A stretch of DNA of 64,000 nucleotides from Pseudogymnoascus destructans (GCF_001641265.1 NW_020167527.1:1-64000), one strand, 5' to 3'; numbered from the stretch's first letter, positions 10,693-21,358 are shown. Numbers and translations are program-made. The notes: generated by a model from the letters alone, not told the origin.

Positions 10693-11700
10693 ATGCCAGT
10701 AATGTTCACTGCCGTCGGAGAAGACCCGCTACCCCTCACGCCTGACAACCATTATTCAAACCCACAAATTCCAGACCCATGCGTGGAAGTGTCATGGGAG
10801 CCAATGACGTTCCCAACAGTCAACCATAATGTTTCCATTCTTGAGGCCCTTGAGCCCATCGCTAACATTTGCTCAATAATACACATGCCGTACTGGACGA
10901 TCGTTGAGCTGGAATATAATGATGGCCGAGTTTATGAAGCAAAATCTCTACCAGGAACGGTTGGAAATCAAACGATGCTTTATCACCACGAGGAGACCCC
11001 ATGACATAAAAAGATGAGCCAAAGAACACTAACTTGAATGTTCGATCCTGCCCAACACCAGTCTGGAGCATCTATGGTGATTTCACCACAAGACTGAACA
11101 AACTACCTAAAAGAGTTCTCATTTATTAGCCCTGGCTGTCGACTAGAATTAGGATTCGGCACTGAAGGCTCTCTACATGAGACAGTAAACGCCGGTACAT
11201 CAGCTGGAGTTAAGATCCAGAATCATAACGGGACCGAGGTTCTTACAGTTTCACACCAGGGCTTCTTAGGTTCGAATGATGTCTTCCATCCTACAGCGTC
11301 AGGGGAGAAAGTTGGAGAAGTTTAAGGACATTCAAGAACGACTGTTATTTCCAGGCAGAGACCCCAAGGGTACTTTTAAACAGGGCTGCATAAGCCATTA
11401 GAGAAATAAGACCGGAGGGCATCCCATCTACTTCTGCCCAGCTTCCTGTCTTCACCAAAGTTCAACAAGCCAAAGCGTCCTCCTGGGCATCCTGACATAA
11501 AATACCGCCATTGGAAGGTTGACACAGTAAGTGCAGTTTTTGGTGTTGTAAATGCCATTATTTCTAACGGGATGTGTGGGGCGCCAATCGTTGATTGCAA
11601 GACAGGTGGTGTACAGGGTTTTTTTCACTTGTCAGATGGGCTCAACTGCTATGCTGCCCATTTGGATGATTTAGTTGCAGAAGGATGGGAAATTGCTTAG
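10693..11700 (+). pseudogene. Decayed trypsin-like peptidase-fold gene
   Basis: One frame runs from 10693 to 11322 through three TGA stops (11002, 11035, 11095) and then meets TAA at 11323. A second block (11518-11700) ends at a TAG. Together they keep the hallmarks of a chymotrypsin-fold peptidase: a histidine block (VLTVSHQGF), a glycine-rich nucleophile motif GMCGAPIVD with Cys where Ser is usual, and a plausible C-terminus. TGA stops are what C-to-T mutation of CGA or TGG codons would give, compatible with RIP or deamination. The 5' end abuts the palindrome directly, which may have interrupted the gene. Substrate and role are unknown; assignment rests on motif pattern only. Confidence 0.5.
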
Positions 11701-11972
11701 TTAGCAGGGATACTCGTGCGAATGGGTTGAAAGGGGCAGAGCATCACTAAACGTCGTGGAAGAGGTCTCACATAATCGCCGACAGGTCTCTGCATATCCG
11801 GGACCTCTATACCATGTGTTAGTATATTGACGAGACTGGATTTTGTCGTCGGTACGTATGCGATGGCCTGGTCAATGGGAGAAAAGGCAAGGTGGCTTTT
11901 ATCCCGTGCCTCAGAACTCCTACGCATTGGGTTTTAAGCCCAACCCCTTCTGTTACTCGGGGCGTTTGGGTA
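11701..11972. other. Spacer, possibly part of an LTR split by the pogo element
   Basis: No gene. This sequence abuts the left TA of the pogo element; the LTR-like sequence on the right side (14108-14215) suggests that the transposon landed in an older retroelement remnant. Confidence 0.35.
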
Positions 11973-12124
11973 ATAGTTGTAACCAACTTTTCGCTTCGCT
12001 CAAGGTTGGAGTAAGCAATGTGAACGCGCCCGAAGCGAGAGGAAGCAATGTGCACACTGTCAAATTGCGACTGTAAGTACCTACACATAGTAATTTATAT
12101 GTAAAGATACCTAAATAACCTATT

Positions 12125-13924
12125 CTACGAAATTATCACTTCCTTACTCCCACTCACTCCCACGCTCGCTCCCACGCTTGCTCTCATACTAGCTCTCACA
12201 CTAGCTCTCATACTGGCTCTCATACTGGCTCTCACACTGGCTTTCATACTCTCTCTCAATTTGGGGGGCTTCTGGGTCAGGAATTGGCTCCTCAAACTCT
12301 GGAGGAATTGGGAGCCCCTCTTCGTAGAGCTGGGCAATCATCTTCTTTCAGGCACGCTCTTCCTTCCGTGCCTCAATTCCTGCCCTATGAAGCTGTTTCC
12401 GGGCCTGGTTTAAGGCCTGGCGGGCTACCCGGGCTTCTTTAGCTATGAGCTTCTAGGCTTGAAGCTCAGCTTTCTGGGCCCGAAGCTCGTGAGCATGAGC
12501 AGCTTGAGCTCACCTCCAAACTGAAGGCGGGCCCGGCTTCGGCTTGCCCGCTTCTTCGACTCCTCAACCTGCCGCCGAGTAGTATATAGGTCAAGCTCTA
12601 TAAGCTGGCCTGAGGCTACAACCTCTTCTGTTCCAGTAAGCCAGTTCCTATAGCTCTCTTTTGAGGGGCTACTAAAGCCCTCCGGAGCCCGGTTTTTCCA
12701 GTGCTGTAGCCCCTCTTCTACCTCCTGAAAAGTTGAGGGTTTTGGGGTAGAAACCCGGATTGGTAGGGTAGTAGGCGTAGGCGTAGGCGTAGGCTGTGAG
12801 TAGGTGCGTAGTTTCGTGAGGGCTGTATTACAGCTTATAGGCCAAATACCAGCTTTCTGGAAAGCTGATATTATAGTAGACTCCTTAAAAGTCTGCTCCC
12901 GAATGCATGTGAGATCTCTCATGAAGGATTGTAGGTCGTAGGTAACGTCCATATCCCGTATGGCAGTAAGCACAGCTACTTGATGCCAGTGCTTATAAGG
13001 CTGGAACACTCCCATGTCTAATGGCTGTAAAACGTGTGTAAGATGTGAGGGAAAGGTGTATATAATAATGTTGTGTTCTTCTGCTGCAATGATGAAGTCA
13101 TGGCTCGTATGGCTTACATGAGAGTTGAGTAATAGAACCCTTGTATCCTCTGAGGGTGTATGCTTAGCAAAATGCTCTAGCCACCGAAGAGCAAGCTGGC
13201 TATTTGAAAACCCAGAGTCGGAGAGTAGTACTAGCTCTGTGCCTTCAAGGTTGGCGTGGTACCAAGAATCCATATGTATTTTGCCCGGAATGATAAGTAC
13301 TGGTGGTATGACTTTTCCTACTGCAGACACAGCCTCAAGGATAGTAATAGACGTACAGTTTTCAGGGCTTGGAGTATAGAGCTCCTTTGCTGTTCGTGGC
13401 ACAATAACCTTCTCACCTCCTGGAATTCCAATTCTAAAGCCAGTTTCATCCATATTCCAGATTGACTCTGGCTTTATACTACACCGTAGTGTAAACTCAA
13501 GGTAGTCTCGAAACCAAATTATAATACTAGACCCATCTTGAGCTTCCGTACGTAGCTGTGCAATTGGCTTCGTAGTAATAAAGTGGAAGTCTTGAAGCTC
13601 ATTCCGTATATATTTTGTAAGCCAGCTTGGTGAGGGTGGTGGCTTCGGGCTCCGGAGCTTACAGACAGCAGTAAATATCATAGCTCTCGTAGCTCCGAGC
13701 CCTAGGTAATATTGCTCTAGAATCCACTTCTTAATAGCTTCTGTCTGGGCAGTAGAGAGCATCTTATTCTTACCCCCTCGGGGTAGTGGTTGGGCTAGTT
13801 GGCGGCGGCTGCTTGAGCGTATAGTTGATGTAGGAACCTTAAAAATCCGACTAGCAGTAGTTGCTGTTTCAGAGGGGTTCTCTGCTAGCCATTTACAGGC
13901 ATTTGATAGAGGAGTCCCTTCCAT
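12125..13924 (-). pseudogene. pogo/Fot1 DDE transposase, disabled
   Basis: The open part (13924-12443, 493 codons) shows an N-terminal HTH/CENP-B-type DNA-binding region, then the DDE core: NMDETGF (first Asp), LLLNSHVSH (position normally Asp, here Asn, codon 13124-13126) and LQPLDMGVFQPYKHW (third Asp). The D-to-N change is GAC to AAC and should abolish catalysis. Downstream the family C-terminus (ELRAQKAELQA... LYEEGLPIPPEFE) is readable only after a frameshift near 12505 and through in-frame stops near 12455 and 12350. It ends in a repetitive RASMRASV tail at 12125. Three independent lesions make it a pseudogene. Confidence 0.9.
12140..12260. repeat. 12-bp tandem repeat inside the transposon
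   Basis: About nine copies of a 12-bp unit close to GCTCTCATACTG/A (variants GCTCTCACACTG, GCTCCCACGCTC). In the transposase frame it would encode an (R/M)-A-S-x tetrapeptide repeat at the C-terminus. Confidence 0.9.
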
Positions 13925-14107
13925 TAAATGAATTGCATAGATTTACTATATAAAATAGTATGTGTAGCTATGGTAGAAGTTTTATTAAGGAGTGGCGGTG
14001 AACAGACGCACGTTGCGACGGAGCGCACATTGCTTCCCCTCGCTTCGGGCGCGTTCACATTGCTTACTCCAACCTTGAGCGAAGCGAAAAGTTGGTTACG
14101 ACGATTA

Positions 14108-14215
14108 GGCCCTCCGAATAACATAAATAATACGTAGGCTCCGTAGATAGTGTAGTAATTCAATTAATCTATTACTGTATCCTACTGTGAAGCTTCTGCT
14201 CCGTTGCCCGAAGGA
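14108..14215 (+). mobile_element. LTR-like remnant
   Basis: Right of the pogo element. It shares an identical 32-bp block (14182-14213) with 40851-40882, and upstream of that block both copies have a TATA-like box (CATAAATAA here, ACAAATAG there) and a TACGTA..CCGTAGAT segment at similar spacing. This layout resembles the promoter and R part of an LTR. The element body is missing. Confidence 0.55.
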
Positions 14216-14442
14216 TTGATTACGGTAGTCGGAGATTACCACACAAATCTGTGTGTAGTTCCCCAACAATAACAGCGTAGCGGCCGTGACACGCGGTGGC
14301 GACACGCCTATCATCTCGCAAAACCTACCCGAATAGTGGCAAGCAATCTAAAAGACGGCCACACATCCCCCAACCTCAAAATTCTAATTCTAAATAATTT
14401 GTAATACCCATCCCCCTCCCCAACAAACCCTCTAATCACACA

Positions 14443-15490
14443 ATGGGACTCATCAACGACGCCTCCGGCGCCGTCGGCGGCGCCATCGAACACGTGAGCG
14501 GCTCACTGGGCTCCAGCGTAAAATTCGACACCTCATCCATCCCCTCCCAATCCGGCAAAGTAATCCTCGTCACCGGCGGTACGTCTCTCAGCCTCACCTC
14601 ATTTCACCCCGCGCAGCCTACTAACACAACCCCCAGGCAACATCGGACTAGGCCGCGAAACCTGCCGCGTCCTCGCAGCACACCAGCCGCGTCGGATCTA
14701 CCTCTGCGCGCGCACCGCCTCCAAAGCAGAAGCTACCATCGCGGAGTTGAAAGAAGCGCAACCCGATGCCCCGCTCAGCTTCCTCCCGCTCGACCTGGCG
14801 GATTTGGAATCCGTGAAGGCGTGTGCGAGGGCGTTTGTAGCAAAGGAGGATAGGTTGGATGTGATGGTTTGTAATGCGGGGATTATGGCTGTGCCGGAGG
14901 GGCTGACGAGGGAGGGGTACGAGGTGCAGTTTGGGACGAATCATGTGGGGCATGCGCTGCTTGTTAAACTGCTGTTGCCGGTGCTGCAGCGGACGACGGA
15001 GGTCGAGGGGGCGGATGTGAGGGTCGTGACGTTGTCGTCCGTGGGACACCACTTGGCGCCGGCGGAAGGGATTGAGTTTGCGGCTCTGAAGGGGGAGATG
15101 GGGCATCTTACGACGTGGAATAGGTATGCGCAGAGCAAGCTGGCGAATAGGTTGTTTGCGGCGCAGCTGGCGAAGAGGTATCCGGGGATTATGAGCGTGA
15201 GTGTGCACCCCGGGGTTGTGGCGACGAATCTCTACAGTGAGTTTGTGGGGGGTGTGGGGCTGAGGAAGATTGGATACTGGTGGTATAAGGCGCTGTTGTC
15301 GGTGTCGGTGGAGGAGGGTTCGAAGAATCAGCTGTGGGCTGCGACGAGTCCGAGGGGGGGGTTGGTGCCGGGGGAGTACTACTTTCCGGTTGGGATATTG
15401 GGGAAGGGGAGTCGGCAGGGCGCGGATGAGGAGCTGGGGAAGAGGCTGTGGGAGTGGACTGAGAAGGAGTTGGAGGGGTATACGCTGTGA
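14443..15490 (+). CDS. Short-chain dehydrogenase/reductase
   Basis: NAD(P)-dependent oxidoreductase of the SDR superfamily; substrate unknown. Exons 14443-14578 and 14637-15490 join across a 58-nt intron with a CTAAC branch site, giving 329 residues. The Rossmann cofactor motif TGGNIGLG spans the splice junction; it is followed by CNAGIM, the LSSVG serine and the catalytic YAQSK motif. No signal peptide is seen. The C-terminal half resembles WW-domain-oxidoreductase/retinol-dehydrogenase-like fungal SDRs. The third-position base use is unusually GC-rich in exon 1 and less so in exon 2. It stands alone between the transposon nest and a secreted-protein gene. Confidence 0.93.
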
Positions 15491-16307
15491 TGCAAATAGA
15501 AAAAGACTACGACCATCTTACACCCGTGACCGGCTCAATTCTATTTGCCTACAGCTTACTATAACGCCAAGGCTGCATCCCCACGGCATCCAGCCGGTAC
15601 TCGAGCAATTCCCATCCCACATCAGCCAGAAACCCTCGTATATGCCCCATACCGGCCAAGCTATTTCGGGAGCCCCAACAGCATCTCGATGTTTCGCTTT
15701 GATTCCTGCTAAAGGTATGACAGCATGCCCTCCCCCCCCGCACATCCCGTATCCAGCGCACAGGACCCCTCATACAGGTTACCAGCCGATCTCAGCTCCG
15801 AGCAGCAACGTCGCACGCCGTAACCAAGCGTGGATAATCCCTCCGAACGGACTCGACGGCGCCGATCAGCTCGCTCAAAACGAAATGCGCAGACCGCCCG
15901 TGGGCAAGCACCGGCTGGTCGTGTCCGTGTTGTGGAAATAACCTTTATTTACCGCACCACCTTGGCAGGAATGAGGCTAAGGTTGGGGTGTGTGGTGAGA
16001 GCGCGGTCTAATTAGCCCGCACATCACGATGGGGGGGATACGAGCGAGGCACTCACGTAAGAGCGTACTGCGCAAACTTCCTTTGGCGGGGGTAACACGT
16101 CGTATACACATACACCCAAGTCTTGAGCTGAGATGCATTATGCCCCAATTAGCCTGCTCGGTCGGTCACTGGGTTTAAGCCATGGAGGAGGGGTGAGAAA
16201 ATGTATATAACCATGAACCTCCTCGTGGTTGGGAGATATCTCTTTGCCCACAGCTCACACACTCTTCCCACGCCTTAAGACACCAGAAAAGTTATCAAAC
16301 CGCCAAC
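15491..16307. other. Intergenic, promoter of the secreted protein gene
   Basis: No gene supported. Open frames on both strands at 15518-15941 are short and lack conserved features. A TATA-like box (GTATATAA) lies at 16203-16210, about 100 bases before the next start codon. Confidence 0.6.
16203..16210 (+). promoter_or_regulatory. TATA-like box
   Basis: GTATATAA 98 bases upstream of the ATG at 16308, a typical spacing for a highly expressed fungal secreted-protein gene. Placement only; no transcript data. Confidence 0.5.
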
Positions 16308-16972
16308 ATGGTCCAAACCGCATTCACCCTCGTCCTCGCCACGGTAGCTACCCTCGTCAGCGCCTCCCCGGTCACCCTCGACAAGCGCTGCGGCACTACC
16401 ATCCTGCCCTCCACGCAGATCCAGCTGAAGCAGAGTCAACCAGACACCTCCTTCCCCAACACCGCGCTCACCGACAAGTCCATCTCCATCTCCCAGGGCT
16501 CCAACGGCTCTAGTAAGTCTTCCCTCCCCCACTCCCACTCCACTCCTCGTCCCTAGATGGAAGAAACTAACACCCCCCACCAGACAAAGTCAACGAGTTA
16601 ATCGCCTTCACCGGCGCCGTTGGCGCCTTCGGCTGCTCCCTCGGCATCACTTTCCCCACCGGCTCCGTGATCACCCAGTCCGGCGGCCCCCCAACCCTAA
16701 ACGTCCACACCGTGCCCACTCCGCTTCCCGGAAACCCAACATTCAACAACATCCACCCCGCCGCGACGCTCTTCGGCACCGTGACCGTGCTAGCTGGCCA
16801 AAGCACCGTGATTAACAGCAGGGCCTGCCCCACTGCGGCGGAGGGGGGGCTGGCGTTCGTGTTTGGGTATGCGGATTGGCAGACGCAGACGAGTAGTGTG
16901 GGGTGGACGGAGTATGTTAACCCAGCTAATGGGGCGGGGTTGAGGGGGGTGTTTCTTAACTTCAATTGTTAG
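16308..16972 (+). CDS. Small secreted protein, But2-C-like domain
   Basis: A 197-residue protein from exons 16308-16512 and 16584-16972 (71-nt intron with ACTAAC branch). Residues 1-20 are a clear signal peptide, followed by a Lys-Arg site (LDKRC) that could be a Kex2 cut. The mature part has the hydrophobic/beta pattern of the fungal ubiquitin-3-binding-protein-But2 C-terminal domain: CSLGITFPTGS, a Pro/Thr linker and a final domain ending FLNFNC. Three cysteines (CGTT, FGCSL, terminal C) plus RACPT may form two disulfides. Cell-wall associated or effector-like roles have been proposed for the family, but none can be read here. Domain call is by pattern, not by search. Confidence 0.8.
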
Positions 16973-17152
16973 GTGGGTGGGTGAGGGGTGGTGCTAGAGG
17001 AGGAGGGGGGAGGGTAATCAGATTGTTCGGTTTTCTTGGGGGGAGATGGAGTTCATGGGATGGGTGGATTGGGGAGTTAGATTGGTAATTTTTTGGATTA
17101 GATGAATGAAATTATGTCAGTTTTGGTACTAGACTTCTTTGGCGATGCATAA

Positions 17153-17333
17153 TGTGATATTCCTTCCGTCTGAAGAATATGGAACATTTCTTGGGAGACA
17201 CAACCAACGTGGATCGACTGAAACCCTTCTAGACTTCCGTCTAGAAGGGTTTCGTCGGGGGTTTTCTGTCGATCCGCGTCGGTTGTGGCACCCGAAGAAT
17301 CTTCCATTTCTTTAGACGGAGTTACATCCCTTG
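17153..17333. repeat. Imperfect inverted repeat, about 75-bp arms
   Basis: Left arm about 17153-17232, right arm about 17239-17333, meeting at CTAGACTTCCGTCTAG. Matching blocks include GAAACCCTTCTAGAC, GTGGATCGAC/GTCGATCCGCG, CACAACCAACG/CGTCGGTTGTG and CCGTCTGAAGAA/TTCTTTAGACGG, with a 14-base insertion in the right arm. It looks like an old fold-back element or MITE. Confidence 0.8.
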
Positions 17334-17708
17334 TGTGGAGAGCCAGATGATGAATCTCCGATGTATTGGGGATGCCATGTATTACCTCTTGAAACCTGTA
17401 TGAATATGTATGGCAGTTTCACGTAATACTATGCACCACAGCAGGACGTTGGTTGTTTGTGTTTGAGGTTTGGTTTTTATGTTTGAGGTCTTGTGTGATA
17501 CTTGGTGATATCACGCATATTCGCAGGTTCTGGAGTTTCTTGATAGATTGGGCCAAGACAGGGGTCCATCCACATATCGATGCAGGCAATGACGTTACTT
17601 TTGGGAACGAGTTTATGGGATTTGGCCATGGAAAAATAGACGGAGTAACGGAAGAATTGCGTGAGTTGCTTCTAGAAATGCGTGGATTATAGAAACATCT
17701 ACTCCATA

Positions 17709-17790
17709 TATAAATATTTATATTTAGATATCACTCACATCTTTTAACTTATTTATTTATATTTATATTTAGATATCGCTCATATCTTGT
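17709..17790. repeat. AT-rich direct duplication
   Basis: TATTTATATTTAGATATC followed by (A/G)CTCA(C/T)ATCTT occurs twice, about 57 bases apart. Low-complexity; no function evident. Confidence 0.85.
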
Positions 17791-18260
17791 GACTGAGAGC
17801 CGCGACAAAGCTATGCCACACCGTTAAGAAGTTCGTTCCTGATCATGACAAGTCTATACTCTCCCAGCTCAAGAAAACCGCAACATAGCCATGCAAAGTA
17901 TATCACAACACCAAGCATCATCCAAGCATCATCCACGTAACCCCTACTTCTAACATCGTAAAAATCCTGGTATTGCTATCAAAGTCTACCTCAAACAAAC
18001 CCAAAGGAAGGGCTCTAAAAAAAAGTAAAATCCGGTGTCCGTTTAGTTTACTCGTAATGATTATCTCGGGGTATCACCTTTGCCAAACGCCGTTCTCCGT
18101 CCCTAATCTCGTGCTGTTGAATTCAAGACAGCCTCATGGGGATGGTGTCCTGAAGCTTCTGCTTGTCATTGATGTTTTGAGAAGTCGAAACTCTCAACTC
18201 AACCAACACATGCATACCACTCGAGCCCACCCCATCCAGCCCGCCTACACTCAAACCCCC

Positions 18261-19698
18261 TCAAGCCTTCCCCCCCTTCCTCTTCTCCGCCTCCGTCTCC
18301 GTCTCCTCGCTCTCCGCATCTGCCTCCGCATCTGCCTCCGCATCCCCCTTCTCCCCCTCAGCCGCCACATCCGTCACCTCCCCCCACCCCAAATTCGCGC
18401 GACTCAACCTCCCATTCCCCGCCGCCGCCTCCCTCTCCTTCGAGCTCACAAGCGGACTACTCGCCCCCGCAATCCCCGCAATACTCCCCGTCACGCTATC
18501 CGCCCTCCCATGTCCAAGACGCCCACTATTAATACTCCCGCCATCCCCAATAATGCTCTGTTTGTTGGTGTACAAGCTGTTCCGCTCGCTGGGTAGCGCG
18601 GGCGCGACGCCGGTGGCGGAGTAGATGCTCGCGCGCTCGGTGCCGATGCGGGCTTGTAAGGCGGCGCTGGTAGTAGCGCTGGGCGGTGCGTCGATGTTAG
18701 CGCTGAGCACGCTGAGGGGGAGGGATTCGCGGCTTCCGCCGAAGAGGGAGGAGGGCGCGAGAGCGCGGACAGAGGCGTCTGTGTCCATTGACCGGCGGCG
18801 GCGGCGCTTGGAGGAGGAGGCGAGCGTGAGGATCGAGGCGTTGTCGGTGAGGAGGTTGTTGGCTGTGGCGGTGTTGTAGGTTGCGGGGTGGCCGCCGCTT
18901 CCTAGGGGAGGGGCGAGGTGGGAGGGGAGGGCGGAGGGAGGGGGGGAGGTGGGGAATTGGTGCGTGAAGTGCGTGGGGTTTGTGCTTTGGGTTGTGCTTC
19001 CGTGGTGGCTGTGGTGGCTGTGGTGGGGTTGGTTGGGGCCTCCGAGGGCTGCTCCGGTGGAGTGGACGGTTGTGAGGGTTGTGGTTAGGGAGCGGAGGGA
19101 TGGTGCTGGGGAGGAGAAGGTGCTGTCGGCGCCTCTGCTCATGCTGGGGCCGCCGATGGTGGGGGTTGTGCCTTCGGCTGATGATGCGGCGTGCGATTGC
19201 GCAGCGAGAGAGCGTGCGGCGTCTCGTTCGGTCGATACGGTCGGCGCGTTGGATCTGTATCCGACGGTGTGGGATGGAAGGTCGTCAATGGATGATCCGA
19301 ATGATGGCTCGCCGTTGCCATTGGAGGAAGCGCTCGCCGTACGCCTTGTCGGGATGGTAGATGGGGAGTGGCGCCCATTTGGTGGTGACATATATGGGCC
19401 ATTGTTCTTTTTCTTGGATTGGGTCTTCAGAGCGTAGCCATTGCGTTTTCCGTTTGAGCTGTCGTTTGCGTCGGAGGATGAGGTGTTCTTGAAGTTGGCC
19501 AGTTTCTTCATCCATGATGCGAAAGGTCGTCGGCGCCCTTGTCGGTCTGGACTATGGTCAGCTTGGTTCTTCATTCGTAGCTAGTGGAGCTGCTGAGCTG
19601 CTCCGCTGGACAGTTCTCGAGGCTGACTGGGGGGAGTTTGGATAGGGCTTACCACGGTGCGGAGGAGTCGCCTTTGGTACTGTATCAGTGGTAGCCAT
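18261..19698 (-). CDS. Disordered Ser-rich conserved fungal protein
   Basis: The main exon (19574-18261) encodes about 430 residues rich in Ser, Ala, Pro and His, with a positively charged start (RRRPFASWMKKLANFKN), a His-rich tract, the segment NNLLTDNASILTLASSSKRRRRRSMDTDASVRALAPSSLFGGSRESLPLS (shown here only by its ends) and an acidic tail with alternating Glu/Ala. A likely first exon begins at ATG 19698 (MATTDTVPKATPPHRG) and is joined by an intron starting GTAAGCCC near 19651; I could not fix the acceptor. The conserved core resembles filamentous-ascomycete proteins sometimes labelled polycystin-like without evidence; I see no membrane segment here, so that label should not be used. Function unknown. 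Confidence 0.75.
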
Positions 19699-20122
19699 GA
19701 TTGCAACAATAGCGTCTATCGATGCTATCGGCTATATCCTGAGAAGCGGGAGACGTTCTAGTAGGTTTCGGGGAGTGAAAGTGATGATCCAAAGGTTTGC
19801 GACAAAGAGGCTGCCGGAGCGCATGGGTGAACTGGTGAACTGGTGGTGTTGTGGTCACAATAGAGTACCGAGTGTGCATGTGGATGCAGGGATTGGCTCG
19901 CGCTCTCACTTCGATATTCGGCGGTAGCCTCCACCCATGAATCGAAGACCACTTTTGATAGACAACTTCACGTGTAATATATGCCAAGTGATGCAGTTTA
20001 TTCGAATCAAAAAATTAATATACTCTCAGATCTCATCGTCGATGGTTTTTAGGGCATAGGCGGTGTTGGCGCGATACAAGGGTCTTTATTTATAGCAATT
20101 TATCTACACGTATCTTACAGAA
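19699..20122. other. Intergenic between two minus-strand genes
   Basis: Upstream region of the disordered-protein gene and 3' flank of COQ2. An AT-rich patch lies at 20000-20120. Nothing else seen. Confidence 0.6.
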
Positions 20123-21358
20123 TCATACACTATCGGACTGTGACTCCGGCTTTTCGTTTCCATAATATCGGATCAAATAATCTGCTCCCATTCCCGCTGA
20201 AATGACTCCGCCCGTATACAAGCAGCCATTGACAAACCACCACCAACAGTTCTTAGCATCCTTGAGGTTGACTCTCTTGATCATCACAGCAAGCGTCACA
20301 GCCGCGCCTCCACAGCTACCGATGAAGAAGGCCGGCCCCGACCCAGCCGCGAATCCAGCCGCAGCTAGGAGCCCAATCTGAGTGACGGCCAACCCAGAGA
20401 GAATCGCCTTGGTATCCTTATCGTGAGCGAGGGCGATGCTTTTAATCCCAGCTTTAACGTCGTCTTTGATATCCATGTGCGCATAGACCATGTCGTATAA
20501 GACGACCCACGCGTTATTCGACGCGTACAGCAAAGCAGCGGCAGCCAGGGCCGCGTTATTCTGCAGCAAGTCGACGCCAAGAGCTGGGAAGCCCATGATG
20601 GCGCCCCAGGAAAAGGTTAATCCCAGGACGAGTTGCGGGTAATATGTGATGCGCTTCATGAGCGGGTAGCTCGCTACAAACGCCAAACTCGGGATGCCGT
20701 ACCAGAGGCACTGCGTTGGGAATTGCAGGAGGATCGCGAGACCTGCAAAGAGCTGACTGCCAGTGAAGACAAGCGCTTTGAATGGAGTTATGGCACCACG
20801 CGCTATTGGCCGGAGACGCGTGCGGCGCACGTGTGGGTCTAGATTCCGGTCCCATAGATCGTTGATTGCGCAGCCTGCGCCGCGCATGATGATGGCGCCG
20901 CTGAAGAAGAGGAGGGAGGTCCCGACGACGGAAAGGGGTGTAGCCATGGGCATAGCGAGGGGTGCAGCGAGGAGAGTGGACCACAGACAGGGCCAGTACA
21001 GGTAGTAGGTTCCTGTTGGCTTGTCCAGGCGGACTAATTCCGCGTATGGCACCCATGATGCTGGGAGGACAGAGAGGAGACCGGTCGTTGGTGGAGTGTA
21101 GGGTGTCACCGGCAATGCATCGGGATCTGCTGCCTCTGCCACTGCTGTTGGGGAGGTGGCGGTCTGCAATACTGATAACTGGCGACGGCTAGTGAGTGCA
21201 GTACAGACAGAAGCAGCTTTGGGAGGTCTAGCACGAGAGACGTGATGGTTACTGGTGACTAAGGAACGGAGGGGTTTTGCAGCCCTGGTGTATGCTGGCC
21301 AAAGCAGGGCATTGCTGTAGCCTCTTGGGAGGCCGCATAGTGCCTGCTTGACCAACAT
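20123..21358 (-). CDS. COQ2: 4-hydroxybenzoate polyprenyltransferase
   Basis: Attaches the polyprenyl chain to 4-hydroxybenzoate in ubiquinone synthesis, in the mitochondrial inner membrane. Single exon, 411 residues. A basic, Ser/Ala-rich N-terminus of about 60 residues fits a mitochondrial targeting sequence. The UbiA core begins near residue 110 (YAELVRLDKPTGTYYLYWPC), and has the first Asp-rich motif INDLWDRNLDPHVRRTRLRP and the second YDMVYAHMDIKDDVKAGIKS, both needed for Mg-diphosphate binding. Several hydrophobic helices follow. All key residues are present and the frame is intact. The start gives a normal family length. Confidence 0.96.
   Translation of the reverse strand: MLVKQALCGLPRGYSNALLWPAYTRAAKPLRSLVTSNHHVSRARPPKAASVCTALTSRRQLSVLQTATSPTAVAEAADPDALPVTPYTPPTTGLLSVLPASWVPYAELVRLDKPTGTYYLYWPCLWSTLLAAPLAMPMATPLSVVGTSLLFFSGAIIMRGAGCAINDLWDRNLDPHVRRTRLRPIARGAITPFKALVFTGSQLFAGLAILLQFPTQCLWYGIPSLAFVASYPLMKRITYYPQLVLGLTFSWGAIMGFPALGVDLLQNNAALAAAALLYASNNAWVVLYDMVYAHMDIKDDVKAGIKSIALAHDKDTKAILSGLAVTQIGLLAAAGFAAGSGPAFFIGSCGGAAVTLAVMIKRVNLKDAKNCWWWFVNGCLYTGGVISAGMGADYLIRYYGNEKPESQSDSV

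Larger units (their letters stand above)
11973..14105 (-). mobile_element. Fot1/pogo-like DNA transposon, complete ends, inactive
   Basis: A 2133-bp element flanked by TA on both sides (11971-11972 and 14106-14107), the target duplication of Tc1/mariner-pogo elements. Terminal inverted repeats of about 90 bp begin AT(A/C)GT(T/C)GTAACCAAC at each end and continue through the CTTTTCGCTTCGCTCAAGG block and a CGAAGCGAG block. A single transposase reads leftward inside. The ends are well preserved, so the insertion is fairly young even though the transposase is broken. Confidence 0.9.
16973..18260. other. Intergenic with a large imperfect hairpin and AT-rich duplication
   Basis: No supported gene. 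It contains the hairpin at 17153-17333 and the duplication at 17709-17790. A 79-codon frame at 17453-17692 lacks a recognisable family and is left out. Confidence 0.6.

Noticed and set aside
17453..17692. 79-codon open frame between the hairpin and the AT-rich duplication
   Set aside because: No recognised motif, no promoter or intron support; could be chance.
18261..19698. Naming this gene a polycystin-type cation channel
   Set aside because: The sequence is hydrophilic and disordered without membrane helices, so the label has no support here.
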